A stretch of 26,680 nucleotides of DNA from positions 1 to 26,680 of the forward strand of contig CADBPU010000005.1 in assembly GCA_902796635.1 (NCBI GenBank). Reading direction: 5' to 3'. Positions 15,954-23,557 of this stretch are shown in pieces. The stretch is from an uncultured Eubacteriales bacterium. Lineage in GTDB: Bacteria; Bacillota; Clostridia; Christensenellales; UBA1242. How positions within the stretch are numbered: the stretch's first letter is position 1; every line of letters begins with the position of its first letter. The notes beneath the pieces were generated by a model. The model saw only the letters and a program-made list of their open reading frames with translations, ran no database searches and was not told where the DNA came from. The position numbers and the translations under genes are program-made.

Positions 15954-16982
15954 TTACCTCGTCTTTGTTTGGCTTAAAAATGGAATATTTCCACTATTCA
16001 AAGTCCTTATTTCCTTGATGTTGTATTTCATCATTGCAAGTCTTGTCAGTCCAAGTCCAAAAGCAAAACCTTGATATTTGTTTGTGTCAACACCACCCAT
16101 TTTGAGTACTGCTGGGTGAATCATTCCACAAGGACAAAGTTCAATCCAACCACCATGTTTGCAAGTTGGGCAGCCCTTGCCACCACAAAATGGACATGTG
16201 ACGTCAAGTTCAAAACTTGGCTCCGTGAAAGGGAAAAATCCCGGTCTCAATCTTACATCAACATCTTTTTTGAGAACTTTTGAAAGCATAGTTTTCATAA
16301 AGTATATCAAATTTGCGACATTGATATCTCTGCCAACCATCATACCTTCAAGTTGAAAAAATGTGTTTTCGTGGCTTGCGTCAACACTTTCATTTCTAAA
16401 ACATCTACCCGGGAATATAACTTTGCATGGTGCACCATATTTTCTCAAAATTCTGTTTTGACCTGCACTGGTTTGAGTTTTCAAAACTTCTCCATTATCA
16501 AGCCAAAAAGTGTCTTGCATATCTCTAGCTGGGTGATTTCTTGGAACATTTACTGCATCAAAGTTGTTATACTCTGTTTCAACTTCATTTCCGTCTTCAA
16601 CAATAAAGCCCATACTCTTGAAAACTTCTTCAACTTCTTTCTGTACAACTGATATTGGATGCAAACTACCTTTTTTTGATGTGCTTGGTATTGTTATATC
16701 AATCTTTTCTGCACTATTTATTTCTCTTTGCAGTTCGAGCGCTTTTACTTCTTGAATTTTGTTTTGCAAAACACTTTCTACATATTCCTTAAAATTGTTT
16801 ATTGCAATGCCCATTTCACGTCTACTTTCACTAGGAACATCTCTAAGCCCTTGCAAAAGGTCAGTAACTTTTCCTTTTTTACCCAAAAAAGCAACTCTTA
16901 ATTCATCAATCATTTCCATAGAATTTGCATCATTAATCACTCTATCAAATTCCATTTTTAGTTCTTCAATTCTTTCTTTCAT
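15954..16982 (-). CDS. pheS: Phenylalanyl-tRNA synthetase alpha subunit
   Basis: A 342-residue catalytic chain of PheRS (class II): activates phenylalanine and charges tRNA(Phe). An N-terminal coiled coil (about 1-85) for tRNA contact is followed by the catalytic core: motif 2 FPGRCFRNESVDASHENTFF, a Cys-rich turn (CPFCGGKGCPTCKHGGW) and motif 3 GFAFGLGLTRLAMM near residue 315. In motif 3 the residue before the invariant Arg is Thr where Glu is usual. Two ATGs are adjacent; I chose the second (16980-16982) because AGGAG lies only 2 nt from the first but 5 nt from the second. The T-box terminator ends about 50 nt upstream. pheT follows directly. Confidence 0.96.
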   Translation of the reverse strand: MKERIEELKMEFDRVINDANSMEMIDELRVAFLGKKGKVTDLLQGLRDVPSESRREMGIAINNFKEYVESVLQNKIQEVKALELQREINSAEKIDITIPSTSKKGSLHPISVVQKEVEEVFKSMGFIVEDGNEVETEYNNFDAVNVPRNHPARDMQDTFWLDNGEVLKTQTSAGQNRILRKYGAPCKVIFPGRCFRNESVDASHENTFFQLEGMMVGRDINVANLIYFMKTMLSKVLKKDVDVRLRPGFFPFTEPSFELDVTCPFCGGKGCPTCKHGGWIELCPCGMIHPAVLKMGGVDTNKYQGFAFGLGLTRLAMMKYNIKEIRTLNSGNIPFLSQTKTR

Positions 16983-17037
16983 CATTACTCCTGTTTTTTT
17001 ATTGGTTAGACAACTTTAATAAATTATTTTTATGATT

Positions 17038-17277
17038 AAAAAAATCGCCCTCACAAAAAATTGCAAGGGACGACTGAATAATCGCGATACCACCCTAATT
17101 GCCATAAAAATATGACCACTCATCATAAGCTTTGTGTGGGCTTGCTACCACTTGATATTTCTATCAAAAGCTCCTGCAAACGAAATTTCAAATTGATAGT
17201 TGCCACAAATGCTTCCAGCCGCGACATTTGCTCTCTTTTGGACACACAATTCTACTATATTTGCAATCATTGCTTGC
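17038..17277 (-). promoter_or_regulatory. T-box riboswitch (tRNA-Phe) controlling pheST
   Basis: The 360-nt gap between plsY and pheS holds a T-box leader. On the minus strand: stem I with the AGAGAG internal loop (near 17238) and GCTGGAAG apical element (near 17218), and a specifier loop (TGAAATTTCG) in which TTC at 17184-17182 is the Phe codon UUC. The T-box AGGGTGGTATCGCG lies at 17096-17083; its TGGT would pair with the ACCA end of uncharged tRNA(Phe), whose discriminator base is A. The competing terminator is a G/C-rich hairpin at 17073-17045 followed by seven T. Uncharged tRNA(Phe) should favour the antiterminator and switch on pheST. One base (T for C in GGTACCGCG) departs from the usual T-box consensus. 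Confidence 0.95.
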
Positions 17278-17283
17278 TTTTAT

Positions 17284-17312
17284 ATTTTATTATTATAAAC
17301 AAATTTTGTCAA
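17284..17312 (-). promoter_or_regulatory. SigA-type promoter of the pheST T-box leader
   Basis: On the minus strand a perfect TTGACA (17312 to 17307), a 17-nt spacer and TAAAAT (17289 to 17284). Transcription would start near 17277, at the 5' edge of T-box stem I. Confidence 0.8.
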
Positions 17313-17345
17313 ACAAAAATACTTATAATTTATTTGTTATAGTTT

Positions 17346-18266
17346 TTATTCATTGTTAGCACCATTATTAACACCATCAGCAATCTCTTCGTCTTGCTTG
17401 TTATCTTCAAGTTCATTTTGAATTTCTGTTGTGAGAAGTTCTGCATTTGTTTGTTTTAAGGAATCTTTAATTTCCTTATATTGTTGTTTTAATTCCTTCT
17501 TTTTTTCTTTTACATCTTTTTTATATTCTGCTTTAAGTTTTTTATACTCCTGTCTTAATTCGCTTTTATGCTCGTGATATTCTGTCTTTGCTTCTTCTTT
17601 CTTTTGCTTTTTTAATTTCTTTTTGAAACTCTTTTGCAAATTTGCTTTGTTCTCTTTTCCTAAAAGCAATCTCACAATATTTTTTCTATGTGCCACCCAA
17701 ACAAGTGTGAAAATTGCAAATAATAACAAATTTAGAACTAACAGAACAGATAAATCGCCTTTGTATGTCAAATTGTTTTTGTAGCCCTGTATAACAGTCA
17801 TAAAGGATATGATGACAAGTGATGCAACAGAGCCATAGTCAAAAAACCAAACATAGATAAACCCACCAACAAATGCAATGAGTAGCCATAATGGATTTGC
17901 AACCATAAAAACGCCCAATGATGTTGCAACACCTTTTCCACCCTTAAATTTGTATATGACAGGAAACATATGGCCTACAACTGCGCTTAATCCTGCCACA
18001 TAAAGTCCAATTTCTGCATTGAGCCCAGTATATTTGAAAAGAAACATGCCAGCAAGTGATGGTATAATACCTTTGAGTGCATCAAGAATTAATGTCAAAA
18101 AGCCAAGTCCAACACCATATGTTCTTAACATATTCATAGTGCCGGGATTTCCACTGCCACTTTGTGTAATATCACTATTATGTCTTTTGCTTATAATTCT
18201 TGCCCAAGAAATATTGCCTACAAAATATGAAAAAATTACAAGTAAAACATATTCTAGAACTGCCAT
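17346..18266 (-). CDS. plsY: Glycerol-3-phosphate acyltransferase PlsY with a long charged C-terminal tail
   Basis: A 306-residue integral membrane enzyme that acylates glycerol-3-phosphate with acyl-phosphate (made by PlsX), the first membrane step of phospholipid synthesis. The core (about 1-195) has five or so membrane segments and the family motifs SGSGNPGTMNMLR (about 36-48) and GHMFPVIYKFKGGKGVATSLG (about 97-117). Typical PlsY proteins end near residue 200; here a Lys/Glu-rich, coiled-coil-like extension of about 110 residues follows, ending in an Asn/Asp/Glu-rich stretch. Two ATGs are adjacent; the second (18264-18266) has the better spacing from GGAGG (4 nt versus 1). It follows der by 27 nt, so the two form a unit. 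Confidence 0.94.
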   Translation of the reverse strand: MAVLEYVLLVIFSYFVGNISWARIISKRHNSDITQSGSGNPGTMNMLRTYGVGLGFLTLILDALKGIIPSLAGMFLFKYTGLNAEIGLYVAGLSAVVGHMFPVIYKFKGGKGVATSLGVFMVANPLWLLIAFVGGFIYVWFFDYGSVASLVIISFMTVIQGYKNNLTYKGDLSVLLVLNLLLFAIFTLVWVAHRKNIVRLLLGKENKANLQKSFKKKLKKQKKEEAKTEYHEHKSELRQEYKKLKAEYKKDVKEKKKELKQQYKEIKDSLKQTNAELLTTEIQNELEDNKQDEEIADGVNNGANNE

Positions 18267-18293
18267 CATGCCTCCTTTTTAGATAATTATTTT

Positions 18294-19607
18294 TTATTCA
18301 TTTTTTGTTTTGAACTCAATTTTGATTGGTGTACCAGATAAGTCAATGTTTCTTCTAAATGCATTTTCCAAATACCTTTGATAAGAAAAATGCACAAGCG
18401 AACTATCATTTGCCTGAATTGTAAAAACCGGTGGATTGAAACCAGTTTGACTGACAAAATAAAATTTCAATCTCTTGCCATATCTTGATGGTGGTTGACT
18501 TATGCTTACTGCATCTTGCAAAATTTCGTTCAATATGCTTGTTGACGTCTTTTTGCTTGCATTTTCATACGCCTTCAAGACTGCTGGCATCAAAGTGTTG
18601 AGTCTTTGACCTGTTTTTGCCGAAACAAATATTGGCATATAATAACTCATAAAATTTAATTCTTTATCCAATTTTTCTTTGTAAAAATTGATTGTGTGTT
18701 CGTCCTTATCAACCAAATCCCACTTGTTGATTACAACAACGCTTGGTTTGCCTTGCTCGTGTACATAACCAGCAATTCTAATGTCTTGGTCGCTCAAACC
18801 CTGGCTTGCATCAAACACAATAACAACAACGTCTGCTCGCCTTATTGCTTCCATACTGCGAAGTACAGAATAACTTTCAACACTTTCAAGTTCTATACTT
18901 CTCTTTCTTCTTATGCCTGCTGTATCAATCAAAATGCACTCTTTTCCATCAAAAACAAAAGGTGTGTCTATTGCATCTCTTGTTGTGCCTGCAACATTTG
19001 AAACAACCATTCTGCTTTCTCCAAGCAATTTGTTTGTTATACTGCTTTTGCCTGCATTTGGTTTGCCTACAATTGCAATTTTGATTTTATCTTTATTTTC
19101 TTCAAAATCAATTTCATCAAAGTGTTTTACTACAACGTCAAGTAGGTCGCCAACACCCTGACTATGCTCACTAGAAATTGGATATGGCTCACCAAGACCT
19201 AATGCATAAAACTCGTATAAGTTTTCCAAATAGTTGTTATCACATTTATTCACAGCCAAAACAACTGGCTTTTTTATTTTTTTAAGAAGTGTTGCAACTT
19301 CTTCATCTTGTGCAGTTAATCCAGCCATGCCGTCAACAAGCATTATGATAACATCAGCAAGTTCCATTGCAATTTGCACTTGATGCAAAATGTTTTTGTT
19401 TACTTCGGTCTTTTCATGAATATCAATACCACCAGTATCAACAAGCCAAAAGTTATGATTAAGCCACTCGGCATCTGCATAAATTCTATCTCTTGTGACG
19501 CCGGGTTCATCTTTTACTATACTAATTCTTTTGCCAACGACCTTATTAAAAAATGTACTTTTACCCACATTTGGTCTGCCAATTATTGCAACAATAGGTT
19601 TTTTCAT
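18294..19607 (-). CDS. der: Ribosome assembly GTPase Der (EngA)
   Basis: A 437-residue essential GTPase with two tandem G domains and a C-terminal KH-like domain, acting in maturation of the 50S subunit. First G domain: GRPNVGKS (10-17), DTGG, NKCD; second: GKPNAGKSS, DTAG, NKWD; the KH-like domain begins near residue 355. Length is standard. The conserved opening MKKPIVAIIGRPN fixes the ATG at 19605-19607, yet no Shine-Dalgarno sequence precedes it, and a promoter -10 lies only 9 nt upstream. Followed by plsY; der and plsY are neighbours in many Firmicutes. Confidence 0.97.
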   Translation of the reverse strand: MKKPIVAIIGRPNVGKSTFFNKVVGKRISIVKDEPGVTRDRIYADAEWLNHNFWLVDTGGIDIHEKTEVNKNILHQVQIAMELADVIIMLVDGMAGLTAQDEEVATLLKKIKKPVVLAVNKCDNNYLENLYEFYALGLGEPYPISSEHSQGVGDLLDVVVKHFDEIDFEENKDKIKIAIVGKPNAGKSSITNKLLGESRMVVSNVAGTTRDAIDTPFVFDGKECILIDTAGIRRKRSIELESVESYSVLRSMEAIRRADVVVIVFDASQGLSDQDIRIAGYVHEQGKPSVVVINKWDLVDKDEHTINFYKEKLDKELNFMSYYMPIFVSAKTGQRLNTLMPAVLKAYENASKKTSTSILNEILQDAVSISQPPSRYGKRLKFYFVSQTGFNPPVFTIQANDSSLVHFSYQRYLENAFRRNIDLSGTPIKIEFKTKNE

Positions 19608-19616
19608 AATGTTAAT

Positions 19617-19645
19617 ATTTTAACATAACAAAACGAATTTAGCAA
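19617..19645 (-). promoter_or_regulatory. Promoter abutting der
   Basis: On the minus strand TTGCTA (19645 to 19640), a 17-nt spacer and TAAAAT (19622 to 19617), then 9 nt to the ATG. The predicted leader is about 3 nt. The gap to feoB (19608-19666) holds no obvious terminator. Confidence 0.55.
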
Positions 19646-19666
19646 TTTATATTTATCAAATTTTAT

Positions 19667-21838
19667 TTATAAATGTTGTTTTTTGTCGCAATTTTTGTTT
19701 GCTGGACAAAATTTGCAATATCTTTTATGTTTGATAATGCCAAATATAAAAAATATAAACACACAAATCAAAGTAAACACAATTATTGAAACAATGCCAC
19801 TCAAAACTCCATTAAAGATAAAATAATTTGCAATTTTATACACCACAAAACTCAAAGCATAACTAATCGCAAATTGCAACAGACAAGCAAAAAGTGTCCA
19901 CTTTCTGCCAATTTCTTTAATCATAACGCTAACAGTTGAAATACATGGCAAATATAATAGTGCAAATACCAAAAAAGATAAACTGCTACTTGCAGTCAAA
20001 CAAAATGCACTTGTTGATAGTAGCAAACTGTTTGAAATTTGATTTAGGCCACCCGTCCCATCAAGCCCGTTGATTATACCAATTGTGCTGACAATTATTT
20101 CTTTTGCAACAAAACCACAAAGTATTGCACTGACTGCCCCAGCAGTTCCAAAACCAAGTGGGGAGAAAATTGGCGATAAAAAATTTGAAAGTGTTTCAAG
20201 CATACTTTCACCCACATGATACTGAAACCTAAAATTGCAATTTTGAAGTATCCAAACAATGCAAGAAAAACCGAGCAAAACACTACCTGCACGAAGCAAA
20301 AATTGCTTTGCATTATAATAAACATTTTTTGAAATCTTTTTGAAATTTGGAATTCTATACTTTGGCAACTCCATAACAAAAGTTGTTTCATTACTTTTTA
20401 GAATTGTTTTATTCAAAAAATAACTAACACATAGTGCAACAACAACGCCCAAAACATACAAAAAAATTATTATAAGCACTTTGAACTTTGGAAAAAATGC
20501 ATTGCAAATAATCAAATATAATGGCAGTTTTGCTGTGCAACTGATATATGGTGTTAACATCGCAGTTTTTATTTTACTGTTTTTATTTTCTAAATTTCTG
20601 CTTGAAAGTGTTGCAGTTGTGCTACAACCAAAACTCATAAGTAGCGCAAAAATGCTTTTGCCAGACAGTCCCAATTTTTTCAAAAAATCTTCAAAAATAA
20701 AAGCAACACGAGACATATAGCCACTATCTTCCAAAATGTAAAGTCCCAAAAACATAAGAATGACTTGTGGCAGAAAGGAAAACAATGAAACGACAGAACC
20801 ACAAAAAGCATTGGAGATAAAATCAGCAACAAACTGATTGCTAATTTTGTTTTGAGCAAAACTAGAAAGTGGGCTCAACATCAGTTCTGCAAAATTAGAT
20901 AATGTACCCGAGAGCATTGTTCCAAAACTGCCAAATGTAAAGAAAAATAGACCTGCAATAATTACAAAAAAAATAGGAAAACAAAGCCATTTGTTTAAGC
21001 AATATTTATCTATTTTTGAATAACCATAAATTTTGTTGTTATCTTTTGAAACACAGTTCGATAAAAATTTTTTAATGATAATAAATCTCAAATTTATCAC
21101 TTTTTCTAATGTATTATTTTTTTCTAATATATTTATTATGTCATTTTTTTCTTTATCTGTAATTTTTAGTTTTGATATTACGCTCTCATCTTGCTCTAAA
21201 ATCTTTATTTTTTCAAATATTGATAAATTAAAGTTTTGATTATATTTTGGCAAGTAATCACTGAACATATCTTGTAAATCAGTAATATATGAAAATATGT
21301 CTATATGAGAATAAGTATCAATTTTGTTTGTTTCATTTTTTTCTTTTTTATCATTTGTGTTTTTTACTGCATAATTCAAAACTTCTTTGCTCTCTTTTTT
21401 GTTTTGTGCATTGATAAAAAAACATTTTAGCCCCAATTCTTTTTCAAACTTTTCTTTATCAATTTTAAGTCCATTTTTTACAAATTCATTTGCCATATTC
21501 ACACAAACAATGGGACGGATTCCCATTTCAACCAGTTCAAAAGTAAGTAGCAAATTTCTTTCCAGATTATTGCCATCAATAATGTTTATGACTTCACAAT
21601 CTTTGTGAGTTAATAAATATTCCTTTGTAACTCCTTCTTCAAAACTAAATGGGGAAAGCGAATATGTGCCAGGTAAATCTGTTATTACAATTTCTTGACC
21701 ATCAAACTTTATTCTCTTTTCTTTGTAATCTGTTGTAACGCCATGCCAGTTGCCAACATGTTCTTCTGCATTTGAAAAAATAAAAAAAAAAGTGGATTTA
21801 CCAGTATTTGGATTGCCAACAAGCACTATATATTTCAT
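19667..21838 (-). CDS. feoB: Ferrous iron transporter FeoB, divergent
   Basis: A 723-residue inner-membrane Fe(II) uptake protein. The N-terminal G domain has G1 GNPNTGKS (8-15), the VGNWHGVT region (28-35, usually GNWPGVT) and G3 DLPG (54-57). G4 reads NMAN (114-117) rather than NxxD. A helical GDI-like region (about 170-275) precedes the membrane core. The two gate repeats are visible: FGCSTTATLSSR near residue 404 (usually GCNVPAI) and PYISCTAKLPLYL near 436. The C-terminus carries three Cys (CKFCPANKNC). The ATG overlaps the feoA stop by 4 nt and has GGAG 8 nt upstream, so translation is coupled. The overall match is clear, but several hallmark residues differ from E. coli-type FeoB. Confidence 0.93.
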   Translation of the reverse strand: MKYIVLVGNPNTGKSTFFFIFSNAEEHVGNWHGVTTDYKEKRIKFDGQEIVITDLPGTYSLSPFSFEEGVTKEYLLTHKDCEVINIIDGNNLERNLLLTFELVEMGIRPIVCVNMANEFVKNGLKIDKEKFEKELGLKCFFINAQNKKESKEVLNYAVKNTNDKKEKNETNKIDTYSHIDIFSYITDLQDMFSDYLPKYNQNFNLSIFEKIKILEQDESVISKLKITDKEKNDIINILEKNNTLEKVINLRFIIIKKFLSNCVSKDNNKIYGYSKIDKYCLNKWLCFPIFFVIIAGLFFFTFGSFGTMLSGTLSNFAELMLSPLSSFAQNKISNQFVADFISNAFCGSVVSLFSFLPQVILMFLGLYILEDSGYMSRVAFIFEDFLKKLGLSGKSIFALLMSFGCSTTATLSSRNLENKNSKIKTAMLTPYISCTAKLPLYLIICNAFFPKFKVLIIIFLYVLGVVVALCVSYFLNKTILKSNETTFVMELPKYRIPNFKKISKNVYYNAKQFLLRAGSVLLGFSCIVWILQNCNFRFQYHVGESMLETLSNFLSPIFSPLGFGTAGAVSAILCGFVAKEIIVSTIGIINGLDGTGGLNQISNSLLLSTSAFCLTASSSLSFLVFALLYLPCISTVSVMIKEIGRKWTLFACLLQFAISYALSFVVYKIANYFIFNGVLSGIVSIIVFTLICVFIFFIFGIIKHKRYCKFCPANKNCDKKQHL

Positions 21839-22071
21839 AATTCAATCTCCACTTCTATACTTTTTAATATACTTCTTCTCAAACAAAGAGAATAATTTTT
21901 TAATGCAATCAAATAACTGTTTTTTAGTGGTGAAATGGATAGCACCTTCACCATTTGACCCGTGATTAATCCAAGTTCCAAAAGTCGTCTTTTGATACGT
22001 ACGTCTGCACTTAAATTTATTATTTTGCCAACTTCCCCCGTTTTCAAATCACTCATTTTTTTTGTAATCAT
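21835..22071 (-). CDS. feoA: FeoA family protein
   Basis: A 78-residue SH3-like cytosolic protein that works with FeoB in ferrous iron uptake. Typical features: SDLKTGEVGKIINL at the start and the RRLLELGLITGQMVKVLS core. I placed the start at 22069-22071 because GGAG lies 4 nt before it; an in-frame ATG six codons upstream has no ribosome site. The stop overlaps the feoB start (ATGA). First gene of the feo unit, with TATAAT at 22093-22088 and an inverted repeat near the -35 position. Confidence 0.92.
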   Translation of the reverse strand: MITKKMSDLKTGEVGKIINLSADVRIKRRLLELGLITGQMVKVLSISPLKNSYLIALKNYSLCLRRSILKSIEVEIEL

Positions 22072-22102
22072 AACACTCCAATATTTCATTATATTTTACT
22101 TT

Positions 22103-22116
22103 GATAATTAGTTATC
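22103..22116. promoter_or_regulatory. Candidate operator upstream of feoAB (GATAA-N4-TTATC)
   Basis: A 5-bp inverted repeat, GATAATTAGTTATC, 10 nt upstream of the TATAAT (22093-22088) of feoA, where the -35 is poor. The half-sites resemble Fur-box half-sites (GATAAT...ATTATC), though the spacing is one base longer than a 7-1-7 box. An iron-responsive operator is plausible for a feo gene; this is inference. Confidence 0.35.
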
Positions 22117-22117
22117 T

Positions 22118-22132
22118 ATGACAAAATGTCAT
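22118..22132. repeat. Inverted repeat ATGACA-N3-TGTCAT
   Basis: A perfect 6-bp inverted repeat in the divergent gap between feoA and the YlmC-like gene, next to the GATAA repeat. It could act on either gene. The same half-sites occur upstream of spoIIID and, imperfectly, of sigG. Confidence 0.4.
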
Positions 22133-22172
22133 ATATTGTATTTTATTTTAATAAAAATATAAAAGGAGTTGT

Positions 22173-22631
22173 ATGGAAACATCTTTTTGTGAACTTAAAG
22201 GCAAAGAAGTTATTAACATTGTTGATGGCAAAAAACTTGGCAGGATAATTGACATAGTTTTTGATACAAATTGTGGACGTATGCTCGGCATTGTTGTGCC
22301 AAGCTACAACAAAAGTTGGAATATTTTTAAGCAAAGCGATGATATCTTTATCCCTTGGGGCTCAATCTGCAAGTTTGGAGATGATGCAATACTTGTGCAA
22401 ATATTTATACCAAATCAAAAGGAAATCTTTGCAAAAAAAGGCAGATTTGTTCGCACTGCATCACACGGCGAAACTCCTGCTTATGCTCAAAATATCTCAA
22501 TAGACAATTCAGTTGAAACTGAAAGTACAAAAAATTCAAATAATGCTGAAAACAGACAAATACAAAATATTGGCTATACCACAAATCAGGATTTTGAAAG
22601 ATCAGCTGACATTAATGACACTCAAATATAA
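22173..22631 (+). CDS. YlmC/YmxH-family PRC-barrel sporulation protein
   Basis: A 152-residue protein whose first 80 residues form a PRC-barrel of the YlmC/YmxH type: FCELKGKEVINIVDGKKLG, then GRMLGIVVPSY, then IFIPWGSICKFGDDAILVQI. Family members are usually 80-90 residues and lie near spoIIGA-sigE-sigG or other sporulation genes; their biochemical role is not known. This one has a hydrophilic C-terminal extension of about 70 residues rich in Asn, Ser, Thr and Gln. The ATG has AGGAG 5 nt upstream. The position directly before spoIIGA supports the assignment. Confidence 0.85.
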   Translation: METSFCELKGKEVINIVDGKKLGRIIDIVFDTNCGRMLGIVVPSYNKSWNIFKQSDDIFIPWGSICKFGDDAILVQIFIPNQKEIFAKKGRFVRTASHGETPAYAQNISIDNSVETESTKNSNNAENRQIQNIGYTTNQDFERSADINDTQI

Positions 22632-22685
22632 CAAAACTTATTTTTGTACACAAAAAGATATAACACGTCAAAAAAAAGCAAAGTT

Positions 22686-22719
22686 TTTACTAACATAATT
22701 TGAAATGCTGTTTTAATAT
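22686..22719 (+). promoter_or_regulatory. Candidate spoIIGA promoter with 22-bp spacing
   Basis: TTTACT (22686-22691) and TAATAT (22714-22719) are 22 nt apart; no canonical 17-nt partner is visible. The Bacillus spoIIG promoter, driven by SigA with Spo0A, also has a 22-bp spacer. A weak Spo0A-box-like CGTCAAA lies at about 22666-22672. The -10 ends 6 nt before the GTG start. Confidence 0.35.
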
Positions 22720-22725
22720 ATTTAT

Positions 22726-23556
22726 GTGGTTATTTATGTCGAGTATATTGTGATAGACAACATGGTTATTGATGTACTAATACTTCTTTTAACCAAATCT
22801 ATGCTAAAAATAAATACTAAAAAAATCTTTATATTTTTGAGTGCATTTTTAGGAACTATTATCGCATTGATATCACCATTATTAAATAGCACAATCAACA
22901 TTATAATAAAGATACCTCTATCAATATGCATGGTTATGATTTGCTACCATCCAAAAAAAATAAAACTATTTTTTGCAGAACTTTTGGGCTTTTATATCTC
23001 AACTTTTGTTTTGATTGGTGCTTGCCTTGGTATTTGTGAAATGCTGGGCATAAAATATATCATTTCAAATGGCGTTTCTTATGAATATAACTTTCCCGTT
23101 GGCTTTGTGCTTGTTGTTTGCGCTGTGATGTTTGTAGGTATAAAAAATATAATAAAACTCGTTTCAATAATTCACAAAAATGATAAATACATATATCAAA
23201 TAACACTAATAGAAAATGATAAATCAATAAAAATTTCAGCATTTTTAGATACAGGCAACAAGTTGATTTTTAACAATAAACCAATATCAATAATAAACTA
23301 CAAAACATTTGAAAAACTATACCCTTCAATTTTGCTTATGGATATATTATTAAAAAAACAACTACCACTAAAAAACTCTACATATTTTGAAATCAAAAGT
23401 TTAGGAAATCCACAAAAGATATTAATTTTTGAAATTGAAAAAATTGTTATAGACAAAAGAGAAATAAATAACCCACTTGTTGGATTATCACTAGAAAACT
23501 TTGAAAAGCAAACGCACAGCGACATGATTATTTCATCAAATTTGTTAGGAGAATAA
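22726..23556 (+). CDS. spoIIGA: Pro-SigE processing protease SpoIIGA
   Basis: A 276-residue membrane aspartic protease that cleaves the N-terminal pro-sequence of SigE at the sporulation septum. The N-terminal half has about five membrane segments, starting VEYIVIDNMVIDVLILLLT; the C-terminal half is the protease domain with the catalytic FLDTGN motif (Asp175), a single aspartate as in the family, which works as a dimer. Length is near the usual 280-310. The start is GTG at 22726-22728 without a Shine-Dalgarno sequence; an overlapping ATG at 22724 is in another frame. The stop is 1 nt before sigE, the classic spoIIG operon arrangement. Confidence 0.93.
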   Translation: MVIYVEYIVIDNMVIDVLILLLTKSMLKINTKKIFIFLSAFLGTIIALISPLLNSTINIIIKIPLSICMVMICYHPKKIKLFFAELLGFYISTFVLIGACLGICEMLGIKYIISNGVSYEYNFPVGFVLVVCAVMFVGIKNIIKLVSIIHKNDKYIYQITLIENDKSIKISAFLDTGNKLIFNNKPISIINYKTFEKLYPSILLMDILLKKQLPLKNSTYFEIKSLGNPQKILIFEIEKIVIDKREINNPLVGLSLENFEKQTHSDMIISSNLLGE

Positions 23557-23557
23557 T

